Positions 41,419-50,432 of a DNA stretch of 64,000 bases are shown one piece after another. The DNA is from Nissabacter sp. SGAir0207 (lineage in GTDB: Bacteria > Pseudomonadota > Gammaproteobacteria > Enterobacterales > Enterobacteriaceae). The notes under the pieces were generated by a model, which was not told where the DNA came from, did not search any database, and worked only from the letters and a program-made list of their open reading frames with translations. A program made the translations under genes and the position numbers. Positions within the stretch are counted from its first letter, which is position 1, and every line of letters begins with the position of its first letter. The DNA lies in contig NZ_CP028035.1 of assembly GCF_005491205.1 (NCBI RefSeq), forward strand, positions 2,170,001 to 2,234,000, in the 5' to 3' direction.

Positions 41419-41436
41419 CGGGCGGCGTGCCGCCCG
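41419..41436. terminator. Hairpin between converging hxpB and kdgF
   Basis: An 8-bp inverted repeat CGGGCGGC/GCCGCCCG with a 2-base centre. Little T on either side, so efficiency is uncertain. Confidence 0.45.
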
Positions 41437-41445
41437 TTCACGCAC

Positions 41446-41778
41446 TTAGAGGAAGTCGGCGCGTTTTGGCGAAAAGGTGTCAATCAGCAGGCTGTTTGGC
41501 TCCAGCGCCACCACGCCGTGCATCTCATGTTTTACCGCCCGGTAGGCGTCGCCGGTTTTCAGCACCCGTTTCGCCCCCTCAATCTCCACCTCAAAACTGC
41601 CAGCGGCGACGTAGGCGATCTGGTCATGGATCTCATGGCTGTGCGGCGTGCCGATCGCCCTCTCATCAAACTGCACCGCCACCATCATTAAATCTTCGCT
41701 CCAGGTCATCACCTTGCGTCTGACGCCCCGCCCCAGATCTTCCCACGGGGTCTCCTGATCAAAAAAGAATGTGTTCAT
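41446..41778 (-). CDS. kdgF: Cupin protein KdgF (unsaturated uronate linearisation)
   Basis: A 110-residue single-domain cupin. The metal-binding His/Glu residues are in PHSHEIHDQIAYVAAGSFEVEIEG, and a later His in AVKHEMHGVVAL. The N-terminal FFFDQETPWEDLGRGVRRKV and the C-terminal FSPKRADFL resemble pectin-degradation protein KdgF. That enzyme converts 4,5-unsaturated galacturonate or mannuronate to the open-chain keturonate used by KduI. It is divergent from kduI across a shared KdgR operator. Confidence 0.85.
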   Translation of the reverse strand: MNTFFFDQETPWEDLGRGVRRKVMTWSEDLMMVAVQFDERAIGTPHSHEIHDQIAYVAAGSFEVEIEGAKRVLKTGDAYRAVKHEMHGVVALEPNSLLIDTFSPKRADFL

Positions 41779-41878
41779 GCCCTGCTCCTGTCGCCATAAG
41801 TGGGATTACTTGGGCAATGATAGCAGCCCCGTCCGGCTGGGCGTCAGTTGCCGGGTGCAAAAGCATGACGCCGCTCAA

Positions 41879-41907
41879 AGTATAAATAAAACGTCATTTC
41901 ATTTTTA
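41879..41907 (-). promoter_or_regulatory. kdgF promoter
   Basis: On the minus strand TATACT (41879-41884) is the -10 box, with a weak TAAAAA -35 at 17 bp. The KdgR operator fills the spacer, an ideal place for repression. Confidence 0.5.
41885..41903. promoter_or_regulatory. KdgR operator (perfect)
   Basis: AATAAAACGTCATTTCATT matches all 19 positions of the KdgR consensus AATRAAAYRNYRTTTYATT. It lies between divergent kdgF and kduI and should serve both. kdgR itself is encoded at 46060-46851. Confidence 0.85.
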
Positions 41908-41936
41908 TTGAATTCATATACCGCCGGCACTATGCT
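41908..41936 (+). promoter_or_regulatory. kduI promoter
   Basis: TTGAAT (41908-41913), 17 bp, TATGCT (41931-41936). The KdgR box lies immediately upstream of the -35. Start near 41943, leader about 110 bases. Confidence 0.6.
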
Positions 41937-42054
41937 TTGTGAAGACGAGGATGCACCGGGCGCCCAAGATGGGCAGGCTGTCGCTGCCACGCGGCCTCTC
42001 CCTCTGCCCGGCGCATCCCTCTCCCTTCCTCCCCAATCCCTATGAGGCACTGAC

Positions 42055-42891
42055 ATGCAAGTCCGTCAAAGCATCCACAGCGACCACGCCAAACAGCTCG
42101 ACACCGCCGGCCTGCGCCGTGAGTTCCTGATCGAAAAGATTTTCGAAGACGATACCTACACCATGACCTACAGCCACATCGACCGCATCATCATTGGCGG
42201 CATCAAGCCGGTGCAGAAGACGGTCTCGATTGGCGGCGAGGTGGGCAAGCAGCTGGGGGTGAGTTACTTCCTGGAGCGCCGCGAACTGGGCGTGATCAAC
42301 ATTGGCGGGCCGGGGCTGATTGTGGTGGATGGCGAAACTTTCGAGGTAGGTAACGAAGAGGCGCTATACGTCGGCAAAGGTGCAGAGGTGGTGGAGTTCA
42401 GCAGCGTCGAGGCATCACGCCCGGCCAAGTTCTACTACAACAGCGCGCCGGCACATACCACCTACCCCAACCGCAAAATCACGCTGGCCGAGGCATCGCC
42501 GCAGACGCTGGGCGAGGACGCCACCAGCAACCGCCGCACCATCAACAAATTTATCGTGCCGGATGTGCTCCCCACCTGCCAGCTCACGATGGGGCTGACC
42601 AAGCTGGCCGACGGCAATCTGTGGAATACCATGCCGTGCCACACCCATGAGCGCCGGATGGAGGTCTACTTCTACTTCGACATGGATGAAGAGACCGCCG
42701 TGTTCCACATGATGGGCCAGCCGCAGGAGACGCGCCACCTGCTGGTGCAGAATGAGCAGGCGGTGATTTCACCCAGCTGGTCAATCCACGCGGGCGTCGG
42801 CACCAAGCGCTACACCTTCATCTGGGGCATGATCGGCGAAAATCAGGTCTTCGGCGATATGGACCACGTCGCCGTCCGCGACCTGCGCTAG
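42055..42891 (+). CDS. kduI: 5-keto-4-deoxyuronate isomerase KduI
   Basis: Converts 5-keto-4-deoxyuronate to 2,5-diketo-3-deoxygluconate. 278 residues as in E. coli. Cupin metal ligands lie in [18 protein letters not shown], and the final [16 protein letters not shown]...MDHV block is conserved. An N-terminal [20 protein letters not shown] also matches the family. It is followed by kduD with 49 bases between; both probably share the KdgR-controlled promoter. Confidence 0.97.
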   Translation: MQVRQSIHSDHAKQLDTAGLRREFLIEKIFEDDTYTMTYSHIDRIIIGGIKPVQKTVSIGGEVGKQLGVSYFLERRELGVINIGGPGLIVVDGETFEVGNEEALYVGKGAEVVEFSSVEASRPAKFYYNSAPAHTTYPNRKITLAEASPQTLGEDATSNRRTINKFIVPDVLPTCQLTMGLTKLADGNLWNTMPCHTHERRMEVYFYFDMDEETAVFHMMGQPQETRHLLVQNEQAVISPSWSIHAGVGTKRYTFIWGMIGENQVFGDMDHVAVRDLR

Positions 42892-42940
42892 ACGCCGTGA
42901 CCTTCACCTGCATAAAACAGCTGCCATAAGAGAGTGAACG

Positions 42941-43702
42941 ATGATGCTGAGCGCGTTTGAACTGAAAGATCGAGTGGCCCTGGTAACGGGGTGCAACACC
43001 GGGTTGGGTCAGGGAATGGCCATCGGGCTGGCGCAGGCGGGATGCGACATTATTGGCGTCACCCACTCTGACGCTGGCGAGACCCAACAGGCGGTGGAAG
43101 CGCTCGGGCGTCGCTTCCTGAGTATCCGGGCGGATCTGAGCAGCATCGAGGTGATCCCCGGCATTCTGGAGCAGGCGGTGGCGCACTTTGGCCGCATCGA
43201 TATCCTGGTCAACAACGCGGGCATTATCCGCCGCCAGGACGCCCTGGCGTTCAGTGAGCAGGAGTGGGATGAGGTGATGAACGTCAACATCAAAACCGTC
43301 TTCTTCCTGTCGCAAGCGGTGGCGAAGCAGTTTATCCAGCAGGGCGACGGCGGCAAGATCATCAACATCGCCTCAATGCTCTCTTATCAGGGCGGCATCC
43401 GCGTCCCCTCCTACACCGCTTCGAAGAGTGCGGTGCTGGGCGTCACCCGCCTGCTGGCCAACGAGTGGGCGAAGCATGGCATCAACGTCAACGCCATCGC
43501 GCCGGGTTACATGGTAACCAACAACACCCAGCAACTGCGTGAGGATGAGGATCGCAGCAAGGAGATCCTCGACCGCATCCCGGCGGGCCGCTGGGGGGTG
43601 CCAGAGGATATGATGGGGCCGGTGGTATTTTTGGCGTCCAAAGCCTCGGACTATGTCAACGGCTACACGCTGGCGGTTGACGGCGGTTGGCTGGCGCGCT
43701 AA
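42941..43702 (+). CDS. kduD: 2-deoxy-D-gluconate 3-dehydrogenase / 2,5-diketo-3-deoxygluconate reductase KduD
   Basis: A 253-residue short-chain dehydrogenase. The NAD-binding Gly-rich loop is TGCNTGLGQG, then VNNAGIIRR, catalytic SMLSYQGG and YTASKSAVLG (Tyr-Lys). IPAGRWGVPEDMMGP and VNGYTLAVDGGWLAR follow. It reduces the KduI product to 2-keto-3-deoxygluconate, which enters the KDG pathway. Two ATG codons open the frame; the second is equally possible. Confidence 0.96.
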   Translation: MMLSAFELKDRVALVTGCNTGLGQGMAIGLAQAGCDIIGVTHSDAGETQQAVEALGRRFLSIRADLSSIEVIPGILEQAVAHFGRIDILVNNAGIIRRQDALAFSEQEWDEVMNVNIKTVFFLSQAVAKQFIQQGDGGKIINIASMLSYQGGIRVPSYTASKSAVLGVTRLLANEWAKHGINVNAIAPGYMVTNNTQQLREDEDRSKEILDRIPAGRWGVPEDMMGPVVFLASKASDYVNGYTLAVDGGWLAR

Positions 43703-43717
43703 CGTCTTTCCTTTATC

Positions 43718-43741
43718 ACGCGGCCAATGGCCGCGTTTTTT
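43718..43741 (+). terminator. kduID terminator
   Basis: ACGCGGCC/GGCCGCGT with loop AAT and a T-run of six, 16 bases after kduD. Confidence 0.92.
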
Positions 43742-43814
43742 ATGCGCGATATTTCCCTGTGCTTGCAAATAGTTACACCGTCACCGCTTCCGCCGTCCCT
43801 GAATATGCCTTATA

Positions 43815-43830
43815 CTGGATAAAATAACAG
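43815..43830 (+). promoter_or_regulatory. Candidate LexA (SOS) box
   Basis: CTGGATAAAATAACAG has the CTG-N10-CAG layout and AT-rich core of LexA sites, 25 bases before the ydjM ATG. E. coli ydjM is a known LexA target. Confidence 0.55.
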
Positions 43831-43854
43831 TTTTACCCGTCAGGATGTTTGGTT

Positions 43855-44418
43855 ATGACCGCCGAAGGGCATCTCATTTTTTCCGTTGCCTGCGCCATTT
43901 TTGCGAAAAAGGCCGAGCTTACCCCTGAGCTGGCCCAAGGCGACTGGTGGCACATTATTCCCGGCGCGCTGGTTACCTCCCTGCTGCCCGACATTGATCA
44001 CCCCCGCTCGCTGCTTGGCCGACGGCTGAAGTGGATCTCCGTCCCGATCTCGCGCATGTTTGGCCACCGTGGCTTTACCCATAGCCTGCTGGCAGTGGCG
44101 ATCGGCATTCTGCTGTTCCGCGCCAAACTGCCGCCGGAGTGGGGCATCCCGCTGGATGTGCTGCATGCCATGATTGTTGGCTACCTCAGCCACATCGTGG
44201 CAGATATGCTGACCCCGGCTGGCGTACCGCTGCTGTGGCCCTTCCGCTGGCGCTTCCGTATGCCGATCCTCAACAGCCAGCGCGGCAACCAGCGGGAGCG
44301 CACCCTCTGCCTGCTGCTGGTGGGGCTGGCGGTCTGGTGGCAACAAGGGCCAGCGCTGGCCAGCATGTTGCACTTGCAGGATGTCAGCGCGCTCATCAAA
44401 AACTTCACATCTATCTGA
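43855..44418 (+). CDS. ydjM: Inner-membrane YdjM (LexA-regulated metal-dependent hydrolase family)
   Basis: 187 residues starting MTAEGHLIFSVACAIFAKKA, as in E. coli; TTG two codons earlier is not needed. It has conserved His/Asp residues: LLPDIDHPRSLLG, FGHRGFTHSLL and GYLSHIVADMLTPAGVPLLWP. These are typical of the YdjM/YfhO-like membrane hydrolase family. About four membrane segments. Biochemical role unknown. A candidate SOS box overlaps the promoter region. Confidence 0.9.
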   Translation: MTAEGHLIFSVACAIFAKKAELTPELAQGDWWHIIPGALVTSLLPDIDHPRSLLGRRLKWISVPISRMFGHRGFTHSLLAVAIGILLFRAKLPPEWGIPLDVLHAMIVGYLSHIVADMLTPAGVPLLWPFRWRFRMPILNSQRGNQRERTLCLLLVGLAVWWQQGPALASMLHLQDVSALIKNFTSI

Positions 44419-44439
44419 CCGGCTTATCATCAAGCCGGT
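44418..44439 (+). terminator. Hairpin after ydjM
   Basis: ACCGGCTT/AAGCCGGT, 8 bp with 6-base loop, begins within the ydjM stop codon. A-rich, not T-rich, sequence follows; possibly a weak terminator. Confidence 0.4.
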
Positions 44440-44466
44440 GAAAGATCGCACAAAAAAATACAAAAA

Positions 44467-44494
44467 GTTATAAGCCATAAGATCTGGTTATAAG
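44467..44494 (+). promoter_or_regulatory. Direct repeat upstream of tcyP
   Basis: GTTATAAG occurs at 44467-44474 and again at 44487-44494, with a third ATAAG between. The 20-bp period is two helical turns, as for an activator or repressor site. E. coli tcyP is CysB-dependent; assignment to CysB is inference. Confidence 0.35.
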
Positions 44495-44612
44495 GCCGCG
44501 CGATGCGGCCTGTTACCCTATGCGCCATCGCTTTATCAGGTGAAGGCACTGCAAAGTGGGCCAACCTGAAAATGATTCACTGTTTAACCCGTTTACTTCT
44601 GGAGAGATGAGT

Positions 44613-46004
44613 ATGAACCTTGCGCTCGTCATAAATGTCGTGGTGTTTGTCGCGCTGCTGTGGCTGCTGGCGCTGACCCGCCGCACCCAATGGAGCCTGG
44701 CGAAAAAGGTGCTGGCCGGTCTGGTACTGGGCGTGCTGTTTGGCCTGGGGCTGCAAGCAGTCTATGGCGCAGAGAGCGCCACACTGAAAGAGTCCATCAG
44801 CTGGTTCAATATTGTTGGTAACGGCTACGTGCAGCTGTTGCAGATGATTGTGATGCCGCTGGTGTTCGCCTCTATCCTGAGCGCCGTTGCCAAGCTGCAT
44901 AACGCCTCGTCGCTCGGCAAAATCAGCCTGCTGACCATCGGTACGCTGCTGATCACCACGCTTATCGCCGCACTGGTCGGCGTGTTCGTGACCTGGCTGT
45001 TCAACCTGACCGCCGAAGGGCTGGTGCAGGGTGCGCAGGAGAGCGCGCGTCTGGCCGCCATCCAGAGCAACTATGCGGGCAAGGTCTCTGACCTGACCGT
45101 GCCGCAGCTGCTGCTCTCTTTCGTGCCGAAAAACCCGTTCGCCGAACTGACCGGTGCCAACCCGACCTCCATCATCAGCGTGGTGATCTTCGCCGCCTTC
45201 CTGGGTGTGGCCGCGCTGCACCTGCTGAAAGATGACAAAGTCAAAGGCGAGCGCGTGCTGACCGCCATCGACACCCTGCAATCCTGGGTGATGAAGCTGG
45301 TGCGTCTGGTGATGAAGCTGACCCCGTATGGCGTGCTGGCGCTGATGACCAAAGTGGTCGCTGGCTCCAACGTGCAGGACATTATCAAGCTGGGCAGCTT
45401 TGTGGTCGCCTCCTACCTCGGCCTCGGCATCATGTTCGTGGTACACGCGCTGTTCCTGGCAGGCGTCGGCGTTAACCCTGGCCGCTTCTTCCGCAAGGTC
45501 TGGCCGGTGATCACCTTCGCCTTCACCAGCCGCTCCAGCGCCGCCAGCATCCCATTGAATGTGGAAGCGCAGACCCGCCGCCTTGGCGTGCCGGAGTCAA
45601 TCGCCAGCTTCTCCGCCTCCTTTGGTGCCACCATCGGCCAGAATGGCTGTGCCGGCCTCTACCCGGCGATGCTGGCAGTCATGGTGGCCCCGACCGTGGG
45701 CATCAACCCGTTTGACCCGGCGTGGATCGCCACTCTGGCAGGCATCGTGACCCTCAGCTCAGCCGGTGTGGCAGGCGTGGGCGGCGGTGCGACCTTCGCC
45801 GCGCTGATCGTGCTGCCGGCGCTGGGCTTGCCCGTGACGCTGGTGGCGCTGCTGATCTCTGTGGAGCCGCTGATTGACATGGGCCGTACCGCGCTGAACG
45901 TCAGCGGTTCCATGACCGCCGGTACGGTGACCAGCCAGCTGATGCGCCAGACCGACAAGAGCGTGATGAACGCAGACGAGAGCGCCGAACTGGCACACCG
46001 TTAA
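44613..46004 (+). CDS. tcyP: L-cystine symporter TcyP (YdjN)
   Basis: A 463-residue secondary carrier of the dicarboxylate/amino acid:cation symporter (SLC1-like) family, same length as E. coli TcyP. Hallmarks are [20 protein letters not shown], the re-entrant loop with [17 protein letters not shown], and [20 protein letters not shown]. The start at 44613 ([10 protein letters not shown]) has GGAG at the right distance; two in-frame upstream starts are disfavoured. Confidence 0.96.
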   Translation: MNLALVINVVVFVALLWLLALTRRTQWSLAKKVLAGLVLGVLFGLGLQAVYGAESATLKESISWFNIVGNGYVQLLQMIVMPLVFASILSAVAKLHNASSLGKISLLTIGTLLITTLIAALVGVFVTWLFNLTAEGLVQGAQESARLAAIQSNYAGKVSDLTVPQLLLSFVPKNPFAELTGANPTSIISVVIFAAFLGVAALHLLKDDKVKGERVLTAIDTLQSWVMKLVRLVMKLTPYGVLALMTKVVAGSNVQDIIKLGSFVVASYLGLGIMFVVHALFLAGVGVNPGRFFRKVWPVITFAFTSRSSAASIPLNVEAQTRRLGVPESIASFSASFGATIGQNGCAGLYPAMLAVMVAPTVGINPFDPAWIATLAGIVTLSSAGVAGVGGGATFAALIVLPALGLPVTLVALLISVEPLIDMGRTALNVSGSMTAGTVTSQLMRQTDKSVMNADESAELAHR

Positions 46005-46017
46005 GCGCATCGCACAC

Positions 46018-46049
46018 AAAAAAGGCCGGGTTATCCCGGCCTTTTTTTA
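46018..46049. terminator. Bidirectional terminator tcyP/kdgR
   Basis: AAAAAAGGCCGGG/CCCGGCCTTTTTTT with loop TTAT lies between the converging genes, with A- and T-runs on either side. Confidence 0.92.
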
Positions 46050-46059
46050 TGGCTGCAAT

Positions 46060-46851
46060 TTAGAAGGGGTAGTCGTGGTAGCCCATCTGCTCAGAGATAT
46101 TGCGGGCGGCGGTGTGCAGCATCTCCACGTAGTGGGCCTTGGCCTCTTCCGAGAAACGGATGGTGGGGAAGGACATGCTCAGGCCAGCAATCACCACCCC
46201 AAAGCGGTCAAAGACCGGCACCGCCAGGCAGCGCAGCCCCTCCTCCTGCTCCTCATTGTCCTCACCGTAGCCCTGCTCGCGCACCGTCTCCAGCACCGGC
46301 ATCAGCTCCTCGGCGCTGCCCACGGTACGCGTGGTACTGCGGGTGAACTCCACCTGCGACAGGATTTCAGCCACGTCATTACGGTCACGCCAGGCGAGCA
46401 GCACCTTGCCGATGGCGGTGCTGTGCAGCGGGTTGCGGCGGCCAATGCGCGAGTACATGCGCAGGTTATACATCGAGTCAATTTTGTGGATGTAGACGAT
46501 GCTGTCCTCATCCAGCGCCCCGAGGTGGATGGTCTCGCGCGTCAATTTGGAGAGTTCACGCATCTCGATGTCCGCGCTACGGATCAGATCGACGTTTTGC
46601 AGCGCCTTGGCACCCAGCTCAAACAGCTTCAGCGTCAGTGAATACTTCTCCGACTCCCCCTCCTGCGCGACATAGCCCAATGACTTCATGGTCTGCAGAA
46701 AACGGTAGACGGTGCTCTTGGACATCATCACCCGCTGCGAAAGTTCGGTGATGCCGATCTCCCGCTCCTCCCCCAGCGCCTGAAGGATGCCGAAGACTTT
46801 CAGCACGGATGAGACGGAATCGGGTTGTTTATCAAGATCTGCAATCGCCAT
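46060..46851 (-). CDS. kdgR: IclR-family repressor KdgR
   Basis: 263 residues, as in E. coli and Dickeya KdgR. The N-terminal winged helix has ITELSQRVMMSKSTVYRFLQTM (about 33-54). The C-terminal effector domain has IGRRNPLHSTAIGKVLLAW and RCLAVPVFDRFGVVIAGLSMS. It represses uronate and pectin catabolism genes until bound by 2-keto-3-deoxygluconate. Two KdgR boxes occur in this window: at 41885 (kdgF/kduI) and 47027 (next to its own gene). Confidence 0.97.
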   Translation of the reverse strand: MAIADLDKQPDSVSSVLKVFGILQALGEEREIGITELSQRVMMSKSTVYRFLQTMKSLGYVAQEGESEKYSLTLKLFELGAKALQNVDLIRSADIEMRELSKLTRETIHLGALDEDSIVYIHKIDSMYNLRMYSRIGRRNPLHSTAIGKVLLAWRDRNDVAEILSQVEFTRSTTRTVGSAEELMPVLETVREQGYGEDNEEQEEGLRCLAVPVFDRFGVVIAGLSMSFPTIRFSEEAKAHYVEMLHTAARNISEQMGYHDYPF

Positions 46852-46923
46852 GGTGTCTTACCTGTTTCAGCGACCAATGGCCGCGGGCATGAATGGGTTT
46901 TAAAAAAATCAGAACAGCAATTC

Positions 46924-46953
46924 AGTATAAGAGAAATGCAATCACCATAGCAA
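46924..46953 (-). promoter_or_regulatory. Candidate kdgR promoter
   Basis: On the minus strand TTGCTA (46948-46953), 18 bp and TATACT (46924-46929), about 70 bases before the kdgR ATG. Confidence 0.5.
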
Positions 46954-47026
46954 TCTACGGCACTTTTTCCGCCCTTTCACGCTTTCTCATGCCAAATGCG
47001 AAAATATCTCACCTGCGTCACAATTT

Positions 47027-47045
47027 AATGAAACGTCGGTTTATT
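47027..47045 (+). promoter_or_regulatory. KdgR operator (one mismatch)
   Basis: AATGAAACGTCGGTTTATT matches the 19-base KdgR consensus at all but position 13. It lies 80 bases before the AraC-family gene and about 175 bases from kdgR. Confidence 0.7.
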
Positions 47046-47124
47046 TTTTTTATTTATGCGTTTTAATTAACACCATACCCCTATCTGACCGCTGCGGCGC
47101 GGCCTGTCTGAGTGAGAGAAACGT

Positions 47125-47949
47125 ATGTATACCTTGCGCAGTGATGACTACTTCCCGCACCGGGAAGATGCGGTGGCCCTGGCATTCCGTGAGCCTCAGG
47201 AACCCTTCCCAGAGCACACCCATGACTTCAACGAAATCTTCATTGTTGACGGCGGCAGCGGCCTGCATGTGTTGAACGACTTCCCGTACACCATCAACTG
47301 CGGCATGTGCTTTTACATCAACGCCAGCGACCGCCATCTGTTTGAGCAGGTGGATGACCTGCGGCTGGTCAATATCCTCTACCGGCCCAGTGATAACTTC
47401 ACCTTTATCAAAAACTTCACTCACCTGCTGCCAACGCCGGATGATGGCTGTGTCTGGAACATTAGCCCGACACTGAAAAAGGCGCTGAAAAGCCTGCTGG
47501 ATGAGATGCGGCAGGAGACCAGCCCGGTGCCCCTGATTGAGCAGTGCCGCCAGGAGACGCTGTTCCTGCGCATTCTGCTGCTGTTGCATCAGGGCCGCTA
47601 CCGCATCAGCCACAGCGACTCCAATCAGGATAAGCTGCAACAGATTCTGCTCTATCTACAGCAAAACCCGCTGGACGAGGTGAACTGGGAGGCGCTTGCT
47701 GAACGGTTTTATATCACGCCGCGCACCCTACACCGCCAGTTCCTCAGCCACACCGGCCAGACGCCCCAAAAATACCTCAACACCCTGCGGCTCAACCGGG
47801 CGAAGTACCAGATCCAATCCTCGGATGACACCCTGACCGAAATCGCCTTCGCCTGCGGTTTCAGCGACAGCAACAATTTTTCCACCTCGTTTAAAAAGGC
47901 GTTTGGCATCAGTCCCAGCCAGCTGCGCAAGTCCCTGCACTATAATTGA
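47125..47949 (+). CDS. AraC-family transcriptional regulator (RhaS-like architecture)
   Basis: 274 residues. The N-terminal half is a cupin-type sensor (PEHTHDFNEIFIVDGGSGLHVL...YTINCGMCFYI), and the C-terminal 100 residues hold two helix-turn-helix motifs (WEALAERFYITPRTLHRQF and LTEIAFACGFSDSNNFSTSF). The layout is that of sugar-responsive activators such as RhaS and RhaR, but no rhamnose genes are nearby. A near-perfect KdgR box in its promoter and its position divergent from kdgR point to a role in pectin-derived sugar use; this is inference. The regulated genes are unknown; yebQ, 106 bases downstream, is a candidate. Confidence 0.88.
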   Translation: MYTLRSDDYFPHREDAVALAFREPQEPFPEHTHDFNEIFIVDGGSGLHVLNDFPYTINCGMCFYINASDRHLFEQVDDLRLVNILYRPSDNFTFIKNFTHLLPTPDDGCVWNISPTLKKALKSLLDEMRQETSPVPLIEQCRQETLFLRILLLLHQGRYRISHSDSNQDKLQQILLYLQQNPLDEVNWEALAERFYITPRTLHRQFLSHTGQTPQKYLNTLRLNRAKYQIQSSDDTLTEIAFACGFSDSNNFSTSFKKAFGISPSQLRKSLHYN

Positions 47950-48055
47950 CTGTTTGGGCGGGTGAAAAAGGCGTTATCTAATGCCCATCGCGGGCCGCCA
48001 TAAAAGGTTAGCATGTTAATATTTTATACCTTTTGCTCTCCATTACATCGGATTT

Positions 48056-49447
48056 ATGACCGCAACCCAAGCTGACGGCCTGCCCGTCCCCCAACGTTAT
48101 GGCGCGATCCTGGCGATTGCGCTGGGCATCACCGTGTCCGTGCTGGATAGTGCCATCGCCAACGTGGCGCTGCCGACCATCGCCCATGACCTGAATGCCA
48201 GCCCGGCCGCCTCTATCTGGATCGTGAACGCCTACCAGCTGGCCATCACCATCTCCCTGCTCTCCCTCTCGTCACTGGGAGACATCCTTGGCTACCGGCG
48301 CATCTATCAGGCGGGATTGCTGGTGTTCAGCCTTACCTCGCTGCTTTGCGCGCTCTCAGACTCTCTGACCACCCTGACCATCGCCCGTATCCTACAGGGG
48401 TTTGGCGCGGCGGCCATCATGAGCGTCAATACCGCGCTGATTCGCATTATCTACCCGCAGCGCTATTTGGGGCGCGGCATGGGCATCAATGCGCTGATCG
48501 TCGCGGTCTCCTCCGCCGCCGGGCCAACGGTGGCCGCTGGCATCCTCTCCTTCGCCTCCTGGCCCTGGCTGTTCGCCATCAACCTGCCGATTGGCCTGCT
48601 GGCGTTGCTGCTGGGGCTGAAGTTCCTGCCAGCCAACAGCCGTAGTCAGGGGCAGAAATTCGATCTGGTCAGCGCTATCCTGAATGCCCTGACCTTCGGC
48701 CTGCTGATCAGCGCGCTGAGCGGCTTTGCCCAAGGGCAGAGCCTGCTGCTGACGTTGGGCGAGTTAGTGGCGCTGGCGGTGGTGGGCGTGATTTTTGTCC
48801 GTCGCCAGCTGGGCCAGCCCTTCCCGTTGCTGCCGGTTGACCTGCTGCGCATCCCGATTTTTGCCCTGTCACTGGGGACGTCGATCTGCTCCTTTAGCGC
48901 GCAGATGCTGGCGTTTGTCTCGCTGCCGTTCTTCTTGCAGACGGTGGTGGGACGTGATGAGGTGGCGACCGGGCTGCTGCTGACGCCCTGGCCGCTGGCG
49001 ACCATGGTGCTGGCGCCCATCGCGGGCCGACTGGTGGAGCGTTACCACGCCGGGCTGCTGGGGGGAATTGGTCTGGCGGTGTTCGCCTCGGGCCTTGTCT
49101 CACTGGCGCTCCTGCCGGACAACCCCAGCGATCTGGACATCATCTGGCGGATGATAATCTGCGGTGCGGGCTTCGGGCTGTTCCAATCCCCGAACAACCA
49201 CACCATCATCAGCGCCGCACCGCGCAACCGCAGTGGCGGCGCCAGCGGTATGCTCGGCACTGCCCGCCTGCTCGGCCAGACCACCGGGGCGGCGCTGGTG
49301 GCGCTGATGTTCAACCTGTTTGACCACAACGGCACCCACGCCTCGCTGTTGTTGGCCGGTACGCTGGCCGCGGGTGGCGCGGTAGTGAGTTTCCTGCGCA
49401 TGACCCAACCTGGCACGGCGGCCAAAGGCCCCTCGCCACGCGCATAA
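48056..49447 (+). CDS. yebQ: MFS transporter YebQ
   Basis: 463 residues of the DHA2-like drug:H+ antiporter branch of the major facilitator superfamily. Motifs are VLDSAIANVALPTIAHDL in the first helix region, GDILGYRRIYQAG (motif A) and RILQGFGAAAIMSVNTALIR. The GPTVAAGILSFASWPWLFAINLPIG motif-C region is split over helices 5-6. It lies next to kdgR, as E. coli yebQ does. The substrate is not known. The ATG immediately follows GGATTT, a weak ribosome site. Confidence 0.88.
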   Translation: MTATQADGLPVPQRYGAILAIALGITVSVLDSAIANVALPTIAHDLNASPAASIWIVNAYQLAITISLLSLSSLGDILGYRRIYQAGLLVFSLTSLLCALSDSLTTLTIARILQGFGAAAIMSVNTALIRIIYPQRYLGRGMGINALIVAVSSAAGPTVAAGILSFASWPWLFAINLPIGLLALLLGLKFLPANSRSQGQKFDLVSAILNALTFGLLISALSGFAQGQSLLLTLGELVALAVVGVIFVRRQLGQPFPLLPVDLLRIPIFALSLGTSICSFSAQMLAFVSLPFFLQTVVGRDEVATGLLLTPWPLATMVLAPIAGRLVERYHAGLLGGIGLAVFASGLVSLALLPDNPSDLDIIWRMIICGAGFGLFQSPNNHTIISAAPRNRSGGASGMLGTARLLGQTTGAALVALMFNLFDHNGTHASLLLAGTLAAGGAVVSFLRMTQPGTAAKGPSPRA

Positions 49448-49474
49448 AAAAAGCCCCGCTCTGCGGGGCTTTTT
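49447..49474. terminator. Bidirectional terminator yebQ/htpX
   Basis: GCCCCGC/GCGGGGC with loop TCT, flanked by A-run and T-run, between converging genes. Confidence 0.9.
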
Positions 49475-49486
49475 CTTGGTGCACTC

Positions 49487-50371
49487 TTACTTCAGGTACT
49501 GGCCGCTGCGCAGTGCTTCAATGCGCTTATCCAGCGGCGGGTGCGACATGAACAGCTCGCTCAAGGACTTGTTCTTGCCGTTGATGCAGAAGGCCATCAT
49601 GCTGCTTGCCTCCTGCGGCTCGTGGCTGGTCTTCAGACGCTGCAACGCGGCGATCATCTTGTCACGGCCCACCAGTTTCGCGGAGCCTGCATCGGCGTAA
49701 AACTCACGGTGGCGCGAGAACCACATGGTGATGATGCTGGCCAAAATGCCAAACACCAGCTCCAGCACGGTTGCCACAGCGAAGTAGATCAGCGGGTTGC
49801 CGTTGCCACCCTCGCCCTCCTCCTCACGGTTGCCGCCGAGGAAGCCTGCCGCCACCTGCGCCAGCATACGGGAGATGAAGATGACGAAGGTATTCACCAC
49901 ACCCTGAATCAGGGTCATGGTCACCATGTCGCCGTTGGCGATGTGGCTGATCTCGTGGGCCAGCACGGCCTCCGCTTCGGCCTGGCTCATGCTCTGCAAC
50001 AGGCCGGTACTCACGGCCACCAGCGATTTGTCGCGGCGGGCGCCCGTGGCAAAGGCGTTGATGTCCGGTGCATGGTAAATCGCCACCTGCGGCATCGCAA
50101 TGCCCGCCTGTTGCGCCTGCTGGCGCACGGTATCCATCAACCAGCGCTCGGTCTGGTTGCGGGGTTGTTCAATCACTTCGCCGCCAACGGCGCGCAGCGC
50201 CATCCATTTGGACATCAGCAGCGAAACCAATGCGCCGCCGAAACCAAACAACCCGGCCATGATCATCAACCCCATGGCGCTGCTTGATTGGATCCCTGTC
50301 AGGCTGAGCACCAGCCCAAAGACCACCATGACTGCCAGGTTGGTCAGCAGGAATAACGCTATACGCATCAT
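49487..50371 (-). CDS. htpX: Membrane zinc protease HtpX
   Basis: 294 residues. Two N-terminal membrane helices (about 5-25 and 32-52) are followed by the M48 metalloprotease domain with HEISH in [14 protein letters not shown]. Two more hydrophobic segments and the further zinc ligand region [15 protein letters not shown] follow. HtpX degrades damaged inner-membrane proteins together with FtsH. AGAGGAAG precedes the ATG. A sigma-32-like promoter is found upstream, as expected for a heat-shock gene. Confidence 0.96.
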   Translation of the reverse strand: MMRIALFLLTNLAVMVVFGLVLSLTGIQSSSAMGLMIMAGLFGFGGALVSLLMSKWMALRAVGGEVIEQPRNQTERWLMDTVRQQAQQAGIAMPQVAIYHAPDINAFATGARRDKSLVAVSTGLLQSMSQAEAEAVLAHEISHIANGDMVTMTLIQGVVNTFVIFISRMLAQVAAGFLGGNREEEGEGGNGNPLIYFAVATVLELVFGILASIITMWFSRHREFYADAGSAKLVGRDKMIAALQRLKTSHEPQEASSMMAFCINGKNKSLSELFMSHPPLDKRIEALRSGQYLK

Positions 50372-50432
50372 AAAATGTCACTTCCTCTTGTTGAAATGGT
50401 ACACAGGCCACATGCCTGCCCCCCTAGATCCT

